The notes beneath the pieces are model-generated. The model saw only the letters and a program-made list of their open reading frames with translations. It did not search any database and was not told where the DNA came from. A stretch of 64,000 bases of DNA from Candidatus Binatia bacterium. GTDB taxonomy: Bacteria > Desulfobacterota > Binatia > HRBIN30. The stretch spans positions 113,844 through 177,843 of the forward strand of contig BPIR01000002.1 in NCBI GenBank assembly GCA_026004215.1, in the 5' to 3' direction. The translations under genes were made by a program, and so were the position numbers. Shown here piece after piece: positions 7,665 through 16,400 of the stretch; position 1 is the first letter of the stretch, and each line of letters begins with the position of its first letter.

Positions 7665-10600
7665 TCACCGGGCGGCTGCCGACTCCGCGCATCCCGTCAA
7701 TGCCTGGCCCACAGCGCGCAAAATTTCCTCGATCGTCACTTGTCCGTCGTGGTTGGCATCCAACGCCGAACATTCGACGAGCGGTTTCAGTTCCAAAGCG
7801 ATGTTTACGCCCAACAGCAACTCGTCAATTGTCACACTGCCGTCCTCGTTACAGTCGCCCGTGCAACCCGAAGCCGGCAGGATGCCTGTTACCTCGATTG
7901 CAGCACTGGCAGGCGATTCTTTGCCGAAACCATCCACCGCCGTGACCCGGTAACGGACACTGCTCGCGGGCGTATCCAATACATCGCGAAATTGCGTCGC
8001 CGTCGTTCCGCTCCACAACTCGAAGGCGCCGTGGGCGAACTCGCCTCGATACACCCGGTATTCCACTGCGCTGCTCACAGGCTCCCATTCGATCACGACC
8101 TCGCCGCGCACCGTGTCCAGCGTGTATCCGAGCACCACCGGTGCTTGCGGGCCAGTCAAAACACGCAACACATTGTTGGCTTCGTCGCTCTCGCGCACAG
8201 CCTCGTCCTCGTCCACGCGGATTTCGATTTCGTTGGCGTCCGGGAGAACCGGCACATCCTCGAAAGTGAGTTCCACTCTCCGGCCCGGCGGGAGCTGCGC
8301 CGGGGCGACATGCAAATTCCTTACGAACGTGCCGGAATTCACACTCACACGAACGGGAACGCGGATCTCATCGAGCCCGCGATTGGAAACAGAGACCACC
8401 AGACCCGCCCCTCCGGTAAGAGCCCCAGAGCTCGGCTCGATGTGTGCCGACTCGACAACCAGGTCCGGAAGCAACGGCCAGCGATGGAGAGCCACCTCCG
8501 GCTGGTCCGATGGCGCCCGCTGGTGCACGTCCGCCACGAGCACAGTTTCCTCGTTCATCGCAATGGCCACGGGGCTGAGATGTCCCGCGCCGTCGCTCGT
8601 CAGCCGCACCGGCCCCTGCACCGTGGCCCCGCGCACGACCGCGGCCCAGAGCTCGCCATTGCCACCGGTAGCCAAACCACCGCCCACACCGCGGAAAAAC
8701 ACGAACACCTCCTCGTCGCGTGCCAGCGCTGCAAACTCGTCGGCCTGAGGCTCGCGCACGACCGCGCGGGCAAGCCATCTGCCCGACTCCTGGACCACAA
8801 TGTATAGACTCCCTCCCGGACCCGCCTCGCTTGCCGAGATCGCGCGCACAACCAGCACCGGCAACGGTGCGCCTTCGACTACCCGCACCGCGCTCGGCCA
8901 CACTCCGGCGGGAATCACGACGTCGTCCACTGCTGACCAACTCCCGCCCACGAGCTTTCTCGCCCGTACGTGGGCCGGCTCCATGCCTTGCTCTTCGATC
9001 CACGCGAGCAGCGTCGAGCCATCCGCCATGCGCCCGGCGGCAACATTGCGAATGACCGCTCCTCCCTCCGGCAGGACGGGCCCTTCGAACACCCATCCCC
9101 GCTCCGGGGCAAATCGCGCCCAATGAACGTTGGCTGCGCTGGAGCGGCCTCCGTCACTCCCTCGCAGCCAAAATAACTCGGTCACCCCGTCCCCGGAGAC
9201 CAGCACGGGCGGCCCATCTGCGACCGCATCCTGGGTGAGGGGGCTCGGTGCGCTCCAGCTTCCGCCCTCCCACACGGCGCTCCATAGATTCCCCCGCCCC
9301 GTCGCGGTCGCAGGATCCGCTCGCGGAGAACGTTCCGCGCTAGCGTCGCCTTGTACCCACACCGCCAAAAGGCGACCGCCGCCCACACTGGCAATGGCCG
9401 GACTATCCACCGCCGCCTCGGCACCTTCAAGCGGCCGAGGATCTTGTACGGCCGTGCCGTGGACTTCTCTCCACAGTAGCAAGGACCCCGCGGAACTTTC
9501 CCTGCCCATTTGCCGAGTCCACAGCAGCACGGCGCGACCGCTCCCATGCGATGCTGCCGCCGGCAGTGGATTGGGCCAGAACTGTTCGGGAGACTCAGCA
9601 GGTGGCGGGGCCGTGCAAGGCGACGAATCGCCAAAATCCATGGCTGCGCGCGCAAACGTCGCGCCCGCGCACTGAAGAACGGGCCACCACCGCTCCCGCA
9701 AGGAAAGGCACGGTTCGTTTTCGGGGAGCAGCGCTGGCGTGCGCGCCGGATCGTACAAAACCTTGGCTCGGGCCACGATGTTGCCCCGTCCCCATAACCG
9801 AGCGCGGCAGAGCCCGATGGGTTCCTCCACCGAAAGCCACGCCGTTTGCGCAGCTTCCAGTGCGACCCATCCCTTCATCCGCAGATCCGTTCCGCCATGA
9901 ACCTCGAAGCGAGCGCGCGGAGGTAGGCAGCGGGTCGGTGTAAAGGGCCTGCGGAACGTCGTTGGCGGGCAGCCCTCGCAAGCCGACACATCGAAAGATA
10001 CCGTGCCAGCATTGGGGGCGATTGCCGCACACTGCGTGGTCTCCGCAACACCGCTCCACTCGTAACTTCCCGCGGTCAAGTCCGATCCCCGCAGCACCGA
10101 AACTGCGCGGCTCGACACGACTTCGTCTCCCCGGAAGTGCGAGGACAGCGTGCCGCGAATCGCCCCGCTCCAGCGACCATCCGTGTCCCACTCTTCCAGC
10201 AAGAGGCCTTCGACGTTCCCTGACCAGCGCAGCGACGACCCGGGCGCGCCGGCAAGCTGTAGGTCCCACGACCAATCGGGCTGAAATAATCGGGCAGCGA
10301 GGCGGGTGCGAAGCGTATCCTCGTTCGAGGCAACACCGACCTCTGATCCTCTCGCTCCGACGACGCCGGCCCAACGGCCAGACAATGCCTCGCCGAAGAG
10401 GGAGAACGATCGTACGGGCCCGCCGGCGGCTTCCACTTCCACACGCAAATCTCCCGCCGGCAGGCCACTCAGGTTCCAATCTGCCGTATAAGCCGGGAAG
10501 CTCCACAGCGGATCGAACGCATACACTGGCTCGGGCTGCATCGCCGTGCGAGAAAACAGCAGCTCGTCGCCACCCCAGACCCGAAAAGCCACCGGAACAG

Positions 10601-12746
10601 CGCTGTTCACAGGGACGCGCGGCACAGCCCAAAAGCGCAACAGCAGCGGAGGTAGGCCGAGTCCCTCCAAGCTGGGGAAGAGCCAGGGCTGCCCCGCCCG
10701 CAACGGCTGCGCAACGGGGTCGAGGGCCTGGAGCAAGCCTCCTGGAAGCAGAAGTGTGCCGGCCCAATCCAGGTCCGCCTCGGCCGGCGGGGGCACGGCG
10801 CGCAATACCAACGATCGGCGACTACCCGGTGCGAGTACGACCGTTCCCGGTGGAACGTATCCCTCGCCGCACTCGCTGCCGCGTTCGCAAACCGCGCGCA
10901 CCGTGTAAATGCCGGCAGGAACCGTGCCGAAACGGGCCACGCCGCTACTGCCAGTTTTCGCCGCGCCGCGAGGAATTCCATTTGCCGAAAAGAGATACAC
11001 CGAGCCCTGCGCGAGCGCGCCACTTTCCGAGCGCACCGCCACATCCAGTTGCGCCGGCGGCCAATCTTCGACGGGCAAATGGGTGCAGACCAAGTCTGCC
11101 GGTTCTCTCCCTGGAGCGGTCGGCACGGCGCAAACCCGGGCTGGTCCCGGCGCTGCCGGCGCCGGCACTTGCACCACTGCCCGAAAGCCTCCGTGCTCGG
11201 CGACTGCGGTTTGCCCAAAGGGCCACCATTTGCCGCTGGCATCGATCATCCACAGCCGCGCCGCTCCGTGACCCGGCGGCATCTCCCCCGCAACCGCAAT
11301 CGAGGCCCCAGGCCGCAGGCTCGCTCCCTCCACAACGACCCTTGCCAGGGAAGTGGCCGTCGCCGTCAGCGAGGGAAGAAACGTCCACGTGGGGCGAACG
11401 CTCGGCGTTGCCGTCAGGGTCGGACTCGCGGTTGCACTTCCCTCGGTGCGCGGCCGGCACCCTTGCTCCGTGCACACAGCATCCTCGTGAACGGTGCCGC
11501 CGAGCGCGCCGCACTGCGCGACACTCGAGAGTTCGCAGCGGGCCGGTTGCCCTCCACCCTCCCACTCGCAACAAATCGTCGAGAGCGGAGAAGGCAACGG
11601 GGAGGCCGAAGGCGTCGCCGTGGGCGTCGGCGACGGAGTTGCCGACAGAGGTGGTGTGGCGGTGACCAACCTCGTAGCGGTTGCAGTCGGACGCGCCGTG
11701 TCGCTCGGCGTCGGCGTCGCTCTGGCCGTGCGGGTGCGCGACGGCGTCGGGCTCGCCGTGGGAGAGGGGCTGGCCGTAGGCACACGGGAGGGCGTGAACG
11801 TGCGCGAGCTCGTGGCGCTCGGGCTTACCGTGTGGGACCGCGTCGCCGTCGCCGTGCGCGAAGCCGTCCGCGTGGCCGTAATCGTCGGCGTAAACGGCAC
11901 CCCCACGCCGCTCAAAACAAACTCTCCGCGCGCCTCCCCTTTGCCTGCCAGGGTAATGACCACCGTTTGTCCCACGGCTAGCTCCACCCGCACCCGCGAT
12001 GCACCTGGGTCCGTCGCGCCGATGTCGTCGTTGCAAGCCAGCTCCGCGCCGGAGCATGTTCCCAGTTGCACCACCAGCAGTGTGTCGAACTGCGAGCCTT
12101 CGCTACTGAACTCGTACGTTCCCGAAAACGGCGCCGTATACACAAAACTCGTCCCCGGGCCCCATGGGACCGCACCGCAACTCGTCGCCGGCCCTACCAT
12201 GGGGGCGCAAGTGGTGGAGCCCCTAATCACCCACGTACTTGCACTGCCGAGGTCTCGGGCATCGGCGCGAAAGGGTAGCGGGCACTCGGCATGGATCCGC
12301 AGCACGAACGCACCGCTCTGAGATCCGAATCCGTCGACGATCACGCGCACCGTTTGCTCGGCACCCAACGTCACGCGCACCCGCGACCAAGCATGGACCC
12401 CGAGCTGGACATCATCGTTGCACCCGAGCTCGGTGCCGTTTTCCGACCGCACGTACAGCACCGTGTCGAATGCAGAGCCGAAAGTATCGAAGGTGTAACT
12501 CCCTGCCCGCGGCGCGGTAAAGGTCAAGCTCAGCTCGGGTGCCTCCGTGCCTCCGCAAGATCCGGCATCTCCGCTTTCCCCCGAAGTTTCACCCGACACC
12601 GAAGCACTGAAGTTGCGCAAGATCTCCGTACAGGCTGGGGTTGCGGCTGCCTTCTGCGGTGCGAGCGCGGCCAACCAAACCGCGACGCCACCGGCGGCCA
12701 GAACGACCTTCCGGAGTTTACTGCGGCACGCTTGCCCGTCAACCAT
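7665..12746 (-). CDS. Giant secreted multidomain protein (PPC, Thr/Pro linker, propeller-like, CARDB, Fn3-like, dockerin-like)
   Basis: 1693 residues from ATG 12746 (GTG 12755 is possible). A signal peptide (KVVLAAGGVAVWLAALAP) is followed by two PPC-like beta domains (about 25-260; GSYTFDTFGS..FDTVLYV and FSGTYEFSSEGSQFDTLL), a Thr/Ser/Pro-rich linker (about 275-400), a region of beta domains including a carboxypeptidase-regulatory-like one, a repeat region (about 1070-1400) with LLAVWVQG-type strands that may form a propeller, a CARDB domain (LPDLVVESAHIEP), an Fn3-like domain, and a C-terminal pair of EF-hand-like loops (DCNEDGSVTIDEL and DANHDGQVTIEEI) bounded by Cys as in dockerin-like modules. 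No enzyme motif was seen. It is likely a surface or extracellular adhesin or scaffold. Its 5' third is duplicated at 1.7-2.6 kb. Confidence 0.85.
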   Translation of the reverse strand: MVDGQACRSKLRKVVLAAGGVAVWLAALAPQKAAATPACTEILRNFSASVSGETSGESGDAGSCGGTEAPELSLTFTAPRAGSYTFDTFGSAFDTVLYVRSENGTELGCNDDVQLGVHAWSRVRVTLGAEQTVRVIVDGFGSQSGAFVLRIHAECPLPFRADARDLGSASTWVIRGSTTCAPMVGPATSCGAVPWGPGTSFVYTAPFSGTYEFSSEGSQFDTLLVVQLGTCSGAELACNDDIGATDPGASRVRVELAVGQTVVITLAGKGEARGEFVLSGVGVPFTPTITATRTASRTATATRSHTVSPSATSSRTFTPSRVPTASPSPTASPTPSRTRTARATPTPSDTARPTATATRLVTATPPLSATPSPTPTATPSASPLPSPLSTICCEWEGGGQPARCELSSVAQCGALGGTVHEDAVCTEQGCRPRTEGSATASPTLTATPSVRPTWTFLPSLTATATSLARVVVEGASLRPGASIAVAGEMPPGHGAARLWMIDASGKWWPFGQTAVAEHGGFRAVVQVPAPAAPGPARVCAVPTAPGREPADLVCTHLPVEDWPPAQLDVAVRSESGALAQGSVYLFSANGIPRGAAKTGSSGVARFGTVPAGIYTVRAVCERGSECGEGYVPPGTVVLAPGSRRSLVLRAVPPPAEADLDWAGTLLLPGGLLQALDPVAQPLRAGQPWLFPSLEGLGLPPLLLRFWAVPRVPVNSAVPVAFRVWGGDELLFSRTAMQPEPVYAFDPLWSFPAYTADWNLSGLPAGDLRVEVEAAGGPVRSFSLFGEALSGRWAGVVGARGSEVGVASNEDTLRTRLAARLFQPDWSWDLQLAGAPGSSLRWSGNVEGLLLEEWDTDGRWSGAIRGTLSSHFRGDEVVSSRAVSVLRGSDLTAGSYEWSGVAETTQCAAIAPNAGTVSFDVSACEGCPPTTFRRPFTPTRCLPPRARFEVHGGTDLRMKGWVALEAAQTAWLSVEEPIGLCRARLWGRGNIVARAKVLYDPARTPALLPENEPCLSLRERWWPVLQCAGATFARAAMDFGDSSPCTAPPPAESPEQFWPNPLPAAASHGSGRAVLLWTRQMGRESSAGSLLLWREVHGTAVQDPRPLEGAEAAVDSPAIASVGGGRLLAVWVQGDASAERSPRADPATATGRGNLWSAVWEGGSWSAPSPLTQDAVADGPPVLVSGDGVTELFWLRGSDGGRSSAANVHWARFAPERGWVFEGPVLPEGGAVIRNVAAGRMADGSTLLAWIEEQGMEPAHVRARKLVGGSWSAVDDVVIPAGVWPSAVRVVEGAPLPVLVVRAISASEAGPGGSLYIVVQESGRWLARAVVREPQADEFAALARDEEVFVFFRGVGGGLATGGNGELWAAVVRGATVQGPVRLTSDGAGHLSPVAIAMNEETVLVADVHQRAPSDQPEVALHRWPLLPDLVVESAHIEPSSGALTGGAGLVVSVSNRGLDEIRVPVRVSVNSGTFVRNLHVAPAQLPPGRRVELTFEDVPVLPDANEIEIRVDEDEAVRESDEANNVLRVLTGPQAPVVLGYTLDTVRGEVVIEWEPVSSAVEYRVYRGEFAHGAFELWSGTTATQFRDVLDTPASSVRYRVTAVDGFGKESPASAAIEVTGILPASGCTGDCNEDGSVTIDELLLGVNIALELKPLVECSALDANHDGQVTIEEILRAVGQALTGCAESAAAR

Positions 12747-12765
12747 GCCCCCCACCGCCCCGCTC

Positions 12766-13833
12766 TCAGTCGCCCATTTCCGTCTCGCAATAATCCCCTA
12801 AGAGCAAACGCAAACCCGAGGCTGAGCTCCCTCCCCGCACGATCACGCGGCGCCCAATCAAACTGTCGCGCAAGGGCAGCGACAAATGTTCGATGCGCGA
12901 GTCTTCCATGATCACGCTGTTCCGTACCGTGCTGTGCAAAACATGCACGCGATCGCCGAGGGAAACGTAAGGGCCCACGTGCGCGCCAAACACGCGTGCC
13001 TCGCTGCCGATGATCACTGGCCCCTCGATGCGCGAGTTCACGATTTCCGCTCCTGCAGCCACGATTACCGTTCCGTGAAGCTCCGAAGCCGCATCCACCT
13101 TGCCCTCGATCGCCGTGTGCATGCCTTGCAGTACCACCCGGTTGGCATCGAGGATGTCCTCCGGCTTGCCGGTATCCTTCCACCAACCCGGCACGACGTA
13201 CGGCACCACCAGAAAACCCCGATCGACCAGATCCTGAATTGCGTCGGTGATTTCATACTCGCCCCGCCACGAAGGTCGAATGCGGCGAATCGAGTCGAAG
13301 ATGTTGCGATCGAAAATGTACCCCCCGACAATCGCCAGATTCGATGGCGGGTGCTTGGGCTTTTCCACCAGGCGAACGATCCGGTTGCCCTGCACCTCGG
13401 CGATGCCAAAGTGGGTCGGGTCGTCCACCTCCTTCAGCAGCACCACGGCGTTGGCACCCGAACTTTGAAACAAGCTCACAGGCGCGCGCAGCCCATCGGG
13501 AAGAAGATTGTCTCCTAGGTACATGATAAACGGCTCTCCTCCCACGAATTCCTCGGCGCAAGCACACGCATGCGCCAACCCCTGCGGCTTGTGCTGCTCG
13601 ATGTAAGTCACCCGCGCGCCCCAGCGGCTACCATCGTCCACAGCATTTTGGATGAGTGGGCGGCTCTCCCGGCTCACGACAATCCCAATTTCACGCGCAC
13701 CCACTTCGACCAGACTTTCGATTCCGTAAAACAGCACCGGCTTGTTGGCGACCGGAATCAAATGCTTGGCCGTGCTGAACGTGAGCGGCCGCAAACGCGT
13801 GCCCAACCCCGCACAAAGTACGACAGCCTTCAT
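12766..13833 (-). CDS. Sugar-1-phosphate nucleotidyltransferase, long form (RmlA/StrD-like) with left-handed beta-helix
   Basis: 355 residues. It transfers a nucleotide to a sugar 1-phosphate, most likely dTTP to glucose 1-phosphate, for surface polysaccharide or antibiotic-type deoxysugars. The N-terminal nucleotidyltransferase domain has LCAGLGTRLRPLT (residues 6-18), the YLGDN block, EKPK and GWWKDTG. From about residue 245 there is a hexapeptide-like beta-helix (GTVIVAAGAEIVNS, GPVIIGSEARV), which separates the long form from the ~290-residue short RmlA. The stop lies only 19 bp before the start of the giant gene on the same strand. Exact sugar specificity cannot be read from the sequence. 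Confidence 0.88.
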   Translation of the reverse strand: MKAVVLCAGLGTRLRPLTFSTAKHLIPVANKPVLFYGIESLVEVGAREIGIVVSRESRPLIQNAVDDGSRWGARVTYIEQHKPQGLAHACACAEEFVGGEPFIMYLGDNLLPDGLRAPVSLFQSSGANAVVLLKEVDDPTHFGIAEVQGNRIVRLVEKPKHPPSNLAIVGGYIFDRNIFDSIRRIRPSWRGEYEITDAIQDLVDRGFLVVPYVVPGWWKDTGKPEDILDANRVVLQGMHTAIEGKVDAASELHGTVIVAAGAEIVNSRIEGPVIIGSEARVFGAHVGPYVSLGDRVHVLHSTVRNSVIMEDSRIEHLSLPLRDSLIGRRVIVRGGSSASGLRLLLGDYCETEMGD

Positions 13834-14513
13834 AGCAAGGTCACGCTTGTAGCCACAAAACCGACAAAGAGAAACAGCAAAGGTACGTGCGACGACTCCA
13901 ACCGTTCACCCATTGCCGGTCCGGACCCACGGCGTATCCCCAGGGTCAGGCTTTCCCGCGGGCAACCCCCTCCTGCGGCCCCTGTGCCCGAGTACCCGCG
14001 CAAGACCCGCGGCACGTCGATCTCCTGCACGAGCTCAGCGCCGCCCTCCCTCCCGAAGGGGGGGTAAGAGAGGGAGAGCTGGCGCCAAGCCTCGCGGGGC
14101 GAACCCCACGAGCTTCTCACGGTGAGCGCGAAGTTAACAAGCGGGGCAACCTTAGACAACCGAAAACCATACCGAGGCTCCGCGGCGGCAAATGCCCAAA
14201 ACTCGCCGAGGATCCCCTCGCTAGAAATCCGGGATGTCCCAGGCGTTCGGCACCTTTCCAGTTGCGAACCAGAGGCAAACGCAAATCTTTCCGCTGGACA
14301 ACTTCTGCGGGATCATCCGCAATCGCCTTTGCGCGTGAGCCTCGATTCATGAAAACGGGCGTTCGCAAGTCCTGGAAAGCATACAACCTCGTAGCACAAC
14401 TTTCGATACGGAATCCCCTTGGCGTCAGATTTGCGAACGCGCCACTTGCGCAGGCGACACGGCGGACAAATCTTGGCCTGCGCAAATCCAAACAACAAAG
14501 AGGAGGACGAGTC
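13834..14513. other. Intergenic region between nucleotidyltransferase and Hsp20
   Basis: 680 bp. The two genes are divergent, so promoters for both should lie here, but I could not recognise a sigma32-like, CIRCE or other heat-shock operator. A frame at 13830-14159 (-) and the extension of the Hsp20 frame upstream both lack motifs. Around 14041-14070 there is a G/C-run inverted segment (ccctccctcccgaagggggg) of unknown meaning. Confidence 0.4.
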
Positions 14514-15044
14514 ATGGCGAAGGCAAAAGCAGCAAAGAAGAAAACGGCGCGGTCGGCCCAAGTCGTGCCGGTACACGCTACCCCAGTGGAGCGGGTCGTG
14601 GTCGATCCGTTCGAGCGATTCGTGGAGCGATTTTTCTCCGACTTTCCGCGCCTGCCGTGGCCCCGCATCGAATGGCCGGAGGTGTGGCGGCCGTTGCGGG
14701 AATTCGAGCTCAAGGTACCGGCGGTGGACGTCTACGAGGAAGGCGACGACCTAGTCGTCAAAGCCGAACTTCCCGGGCTTACGAAAGACCAGATCGACAT
14801 CAGCCTCACCGACAAAACCCTCACCATCAAAGGGGAGAAGCAGCGAAGCGAGGAGGTGAAAGAAAAAGACTACTACCGTAGCGAGCGGACCTTCGGCTCC
14901 TTTACGCGCACCATCACCCTACCGGTGGAGGTGAAGGCCGACGCGGCTACCGCCACCTTGAAGGACGGCGTGCTGGAAATCCGCTTGCCCAAAACGGAAG
15001 AACCTGGAAAGCGGCCTCGCAAAATCGAAGTGCAGGCTGCTTGA
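14514..15044 (+). CDS. Hsp20 / alpha-crystallin family small heat-shock protein
   Basis: 176 residues. ATP-independent holdase that binds unfolding proteins. The N-terminal tail is Lys/Ala-rich (MAKAKAAKKKTARSA), followed by a Trp/Pro-rich segment and the alpha-crystallin domain (about 68-160) with VPAVDVYEEGDDLVVKAELPG, LTIKGEK, ERTFGSFTRTITLP and the GVLEIRLPK signature. ATG 14514 is set by a strong AGGAGG ribosome site at 14501-14506. The frame is open further upstream but without recognisable sequence. A GC-rich hairpin follows the stop. The lysine-rich start is unusual for the family. Confidence 0.95.
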   Translation: MAKAKAAKKKTARSAQVVPVHATPVERVVVDPFERFVERFFSDFPRLPWPRIEWPEVWRPLREFELKVPAVDVYEEGDDLVVKAELPGLTKDQIDISLTDKTLTIKGEKQRSEEVKEKDYYRSERTFGSFTRTITLPVEVKADAATATLKDGVLEIRLPKTEEPGKRPRKIEVQAA

Positions 15045-15065
15045 CGGCAACCAAGTCCGACGCAC

Positions 15066-15108
15066 CCGGCGTGGGAACCGCTCGCTCGGGCGAGCGGTTC
15101 CACGCCGG
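15066..15108. terminator. Strong GC-rich hairpin after hsp20
   Basis: Inverted repeat whose arms pair over about 19 bp with a single bulged G and a 4-base TCGG loop. It sits 22 bp after the Hsp20 stop and 101 bp before the next gene. There is no T-run after it, so it may be a rho-assisted or stabilising 3' hairpin rather than a classical intrinsic terminator. Confidence 0.65.
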
Positions 15109-15208
15109 CTCGAAATGTGTCATGATCCACGTGGCGTGACGAGACAGCCTGTCGGTCGGAACCTCGCGTTGGACGATTAGGCACCGCAGCGATGCCGAGG
15201 AAGGCGCC

Positions 15209-15985
15209 ATGAAACAAAGCGAAATACTCAAACTGGCCAAGGAACTCCGCAAACAACGCGCGGCACTTCTGCGCGCTGTGGCGGACACAGAGGCGGACCT
15301 CGCCGCAATCACGGAGGAGCGCGAGTCGGAAATCGAAGAGCTCGCCCAAGAGGAACGTGCGGCGCGGCTCTATGACCGCTTGCAAGAGCACGAGCGGCGC
15401 GAGATTGCCGCCATCGATGCCGCTTTGCAGCGCATGTCCGAAGGTACCTATGGGATTTGTATAGACTGCGGTGCCCGAATCCCCCTCCCCCGCCTCCGCG
15501 CACTGCCTACCACACCATATTGCGTGGACTGCGCCGAACGGCACGAACGAGAGGCACCCGAAGCCGCCGTCGAGGAGGAAGAACCGCCTCGCAAAGGCGT
15601 CCTCCCTGGGGACCTGGAGTTACTTTCCGACCGCGAACTCGAAGAGGCCTTGCGGGAGACGATTCGTGAAGACGGCCGCGTGGATATGGAAGAGTTACGG
15701 GTCGTCGCTCGGCACGGCGTGGTATACCTGGACGGAGCCCTGCCGAGCGAAGTGGAACATCAGATCCTGCTCAAACTCCTCACCGATATCGCGGGCATCA
15801 AAGAAATCGTGGATCGGCTCCAAATCAACGAAATTCTTTGGGAGCGGGAGGACCGCGAGAAACCCGCACCCCATCCCGTCATGGAAATTCGGCCCGAGCC
15901 GCCGTCCACCGAAGACGTCGTGGAGGCGGAAGAGGAAGGCAAAGAATACAACCCACCCGCCGAACCGTTGCCGGACGAAGACTGA
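15209..15985 (+). CDS. TraR/DksA-type zinc-finger protein fused to a BON domain
   Basis: 258 residues. The N-terminal helical hairpin (1-75, rich in Arg/Glu/Leu) is followed by EGTYGICIDCG..ARIPLPRLRALPTTPYCVDC, the four-Cys zinc finger of DksA/TraR proteins (Cys84, 87, 105, 108). A low-complexity acidic linker leads to a BON domain (about 143-208: LSDRELEEALRETIREDGRV..., GVVYLDGALPS, IVDRLQ), usually a phospholipid- or ligand-binding fold in periplasmic or membrane-linked proteins. The C-terminus is Glu/Pro-rich. Start at ATG 15209, after a GAGGAAGG ribosome site. The DksA hairpin-tip acidic pair is not obvious, so an RNA-polymerase role is unproven. No signal peptide: likely cytoplasmic. 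Confidence 0.85.
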   Translation: MKQSEILKLAKELRKQRAALLRAVADTEADLAAITEERESEIEELAQEERAARLYDRLQEHERREIAAIDAALQRMSEGTYGICIDCGARIPLPRLRALPTTPYCVDCAERHEREAPEAAVEEEEPPRKGVLPGDLELLSDRELEEALRETIREDGRVDMEELRVVARHGVVYLDGALPSEVEHQILLKLLTDIAGIKEIVDRLQINEILWEREDREKPAPHPVMEIRPEPPSTEDVVEAEEEGKEYNPPAEPLPDED

Positions 15986-16400
15986 ACCCTTTGCGCCTCA
16001 GGGTAGCAGGCTTGGTTGCGCCAGGTGGGCACACCCGCCGAAGCGTCTCCCCTCGGGACCCGACGGCTGTAACGAAGAGGCAATCCCCGCTGCGTTCTAG
16101 TCCCGTTTCGAGATCGCCCCGCGCGAGGCAGGCGAAACTCACCCCACGAGGAGCTGATTTGCGGACAAGTAACGGGCTGTACGCGCGGAGGTGTATGCTG
16201 CGGCAGCGCCGAGCGTGTCGCCCTGGGCGCCGATCACTCTCCAGTGACCGCCCCGGCCCGAACGCGACCGGCGCATGTGACCGACGCTTCCCTCGATTGA
16301 TCCGTTCGCCTGTGGTCCGGTTCGGTAGCTCGTTCGGAGACCGCCGATCTCGACGCCGGCTCGATTGCCTGCCGTCCCCGCCCGCACTAGACTGGAGGCC
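15986..16400. other. Leader region upstream of ilvD
   Basis: 415 bp between the DksA-BON gene and ilvD on the same strand. No convincing open frame, attenuator peptide or riboswitch was recognised. A promoter for ilvD probably lies here. Confidence 0.35.

Noticed and set aside
9962..11665. Plus-strand open frame inside the giant gene
   Set aside because: GC-driven shadow: Arg/Pro-rich translation without motifs, opposite a gene with clear domains.
13830..14159. Minus-strand frame with hydrophobic end
   Set aside because: Low-complexity Gly/Arg-rich sequence and no ribosome site; likely chance.
13834..14513. Heat-shock operator (CIRCE or sigma32 promoter) before hsp20
   Set aside because: No matching inverted repeat or -35/-10 pair could be seen with confidence.
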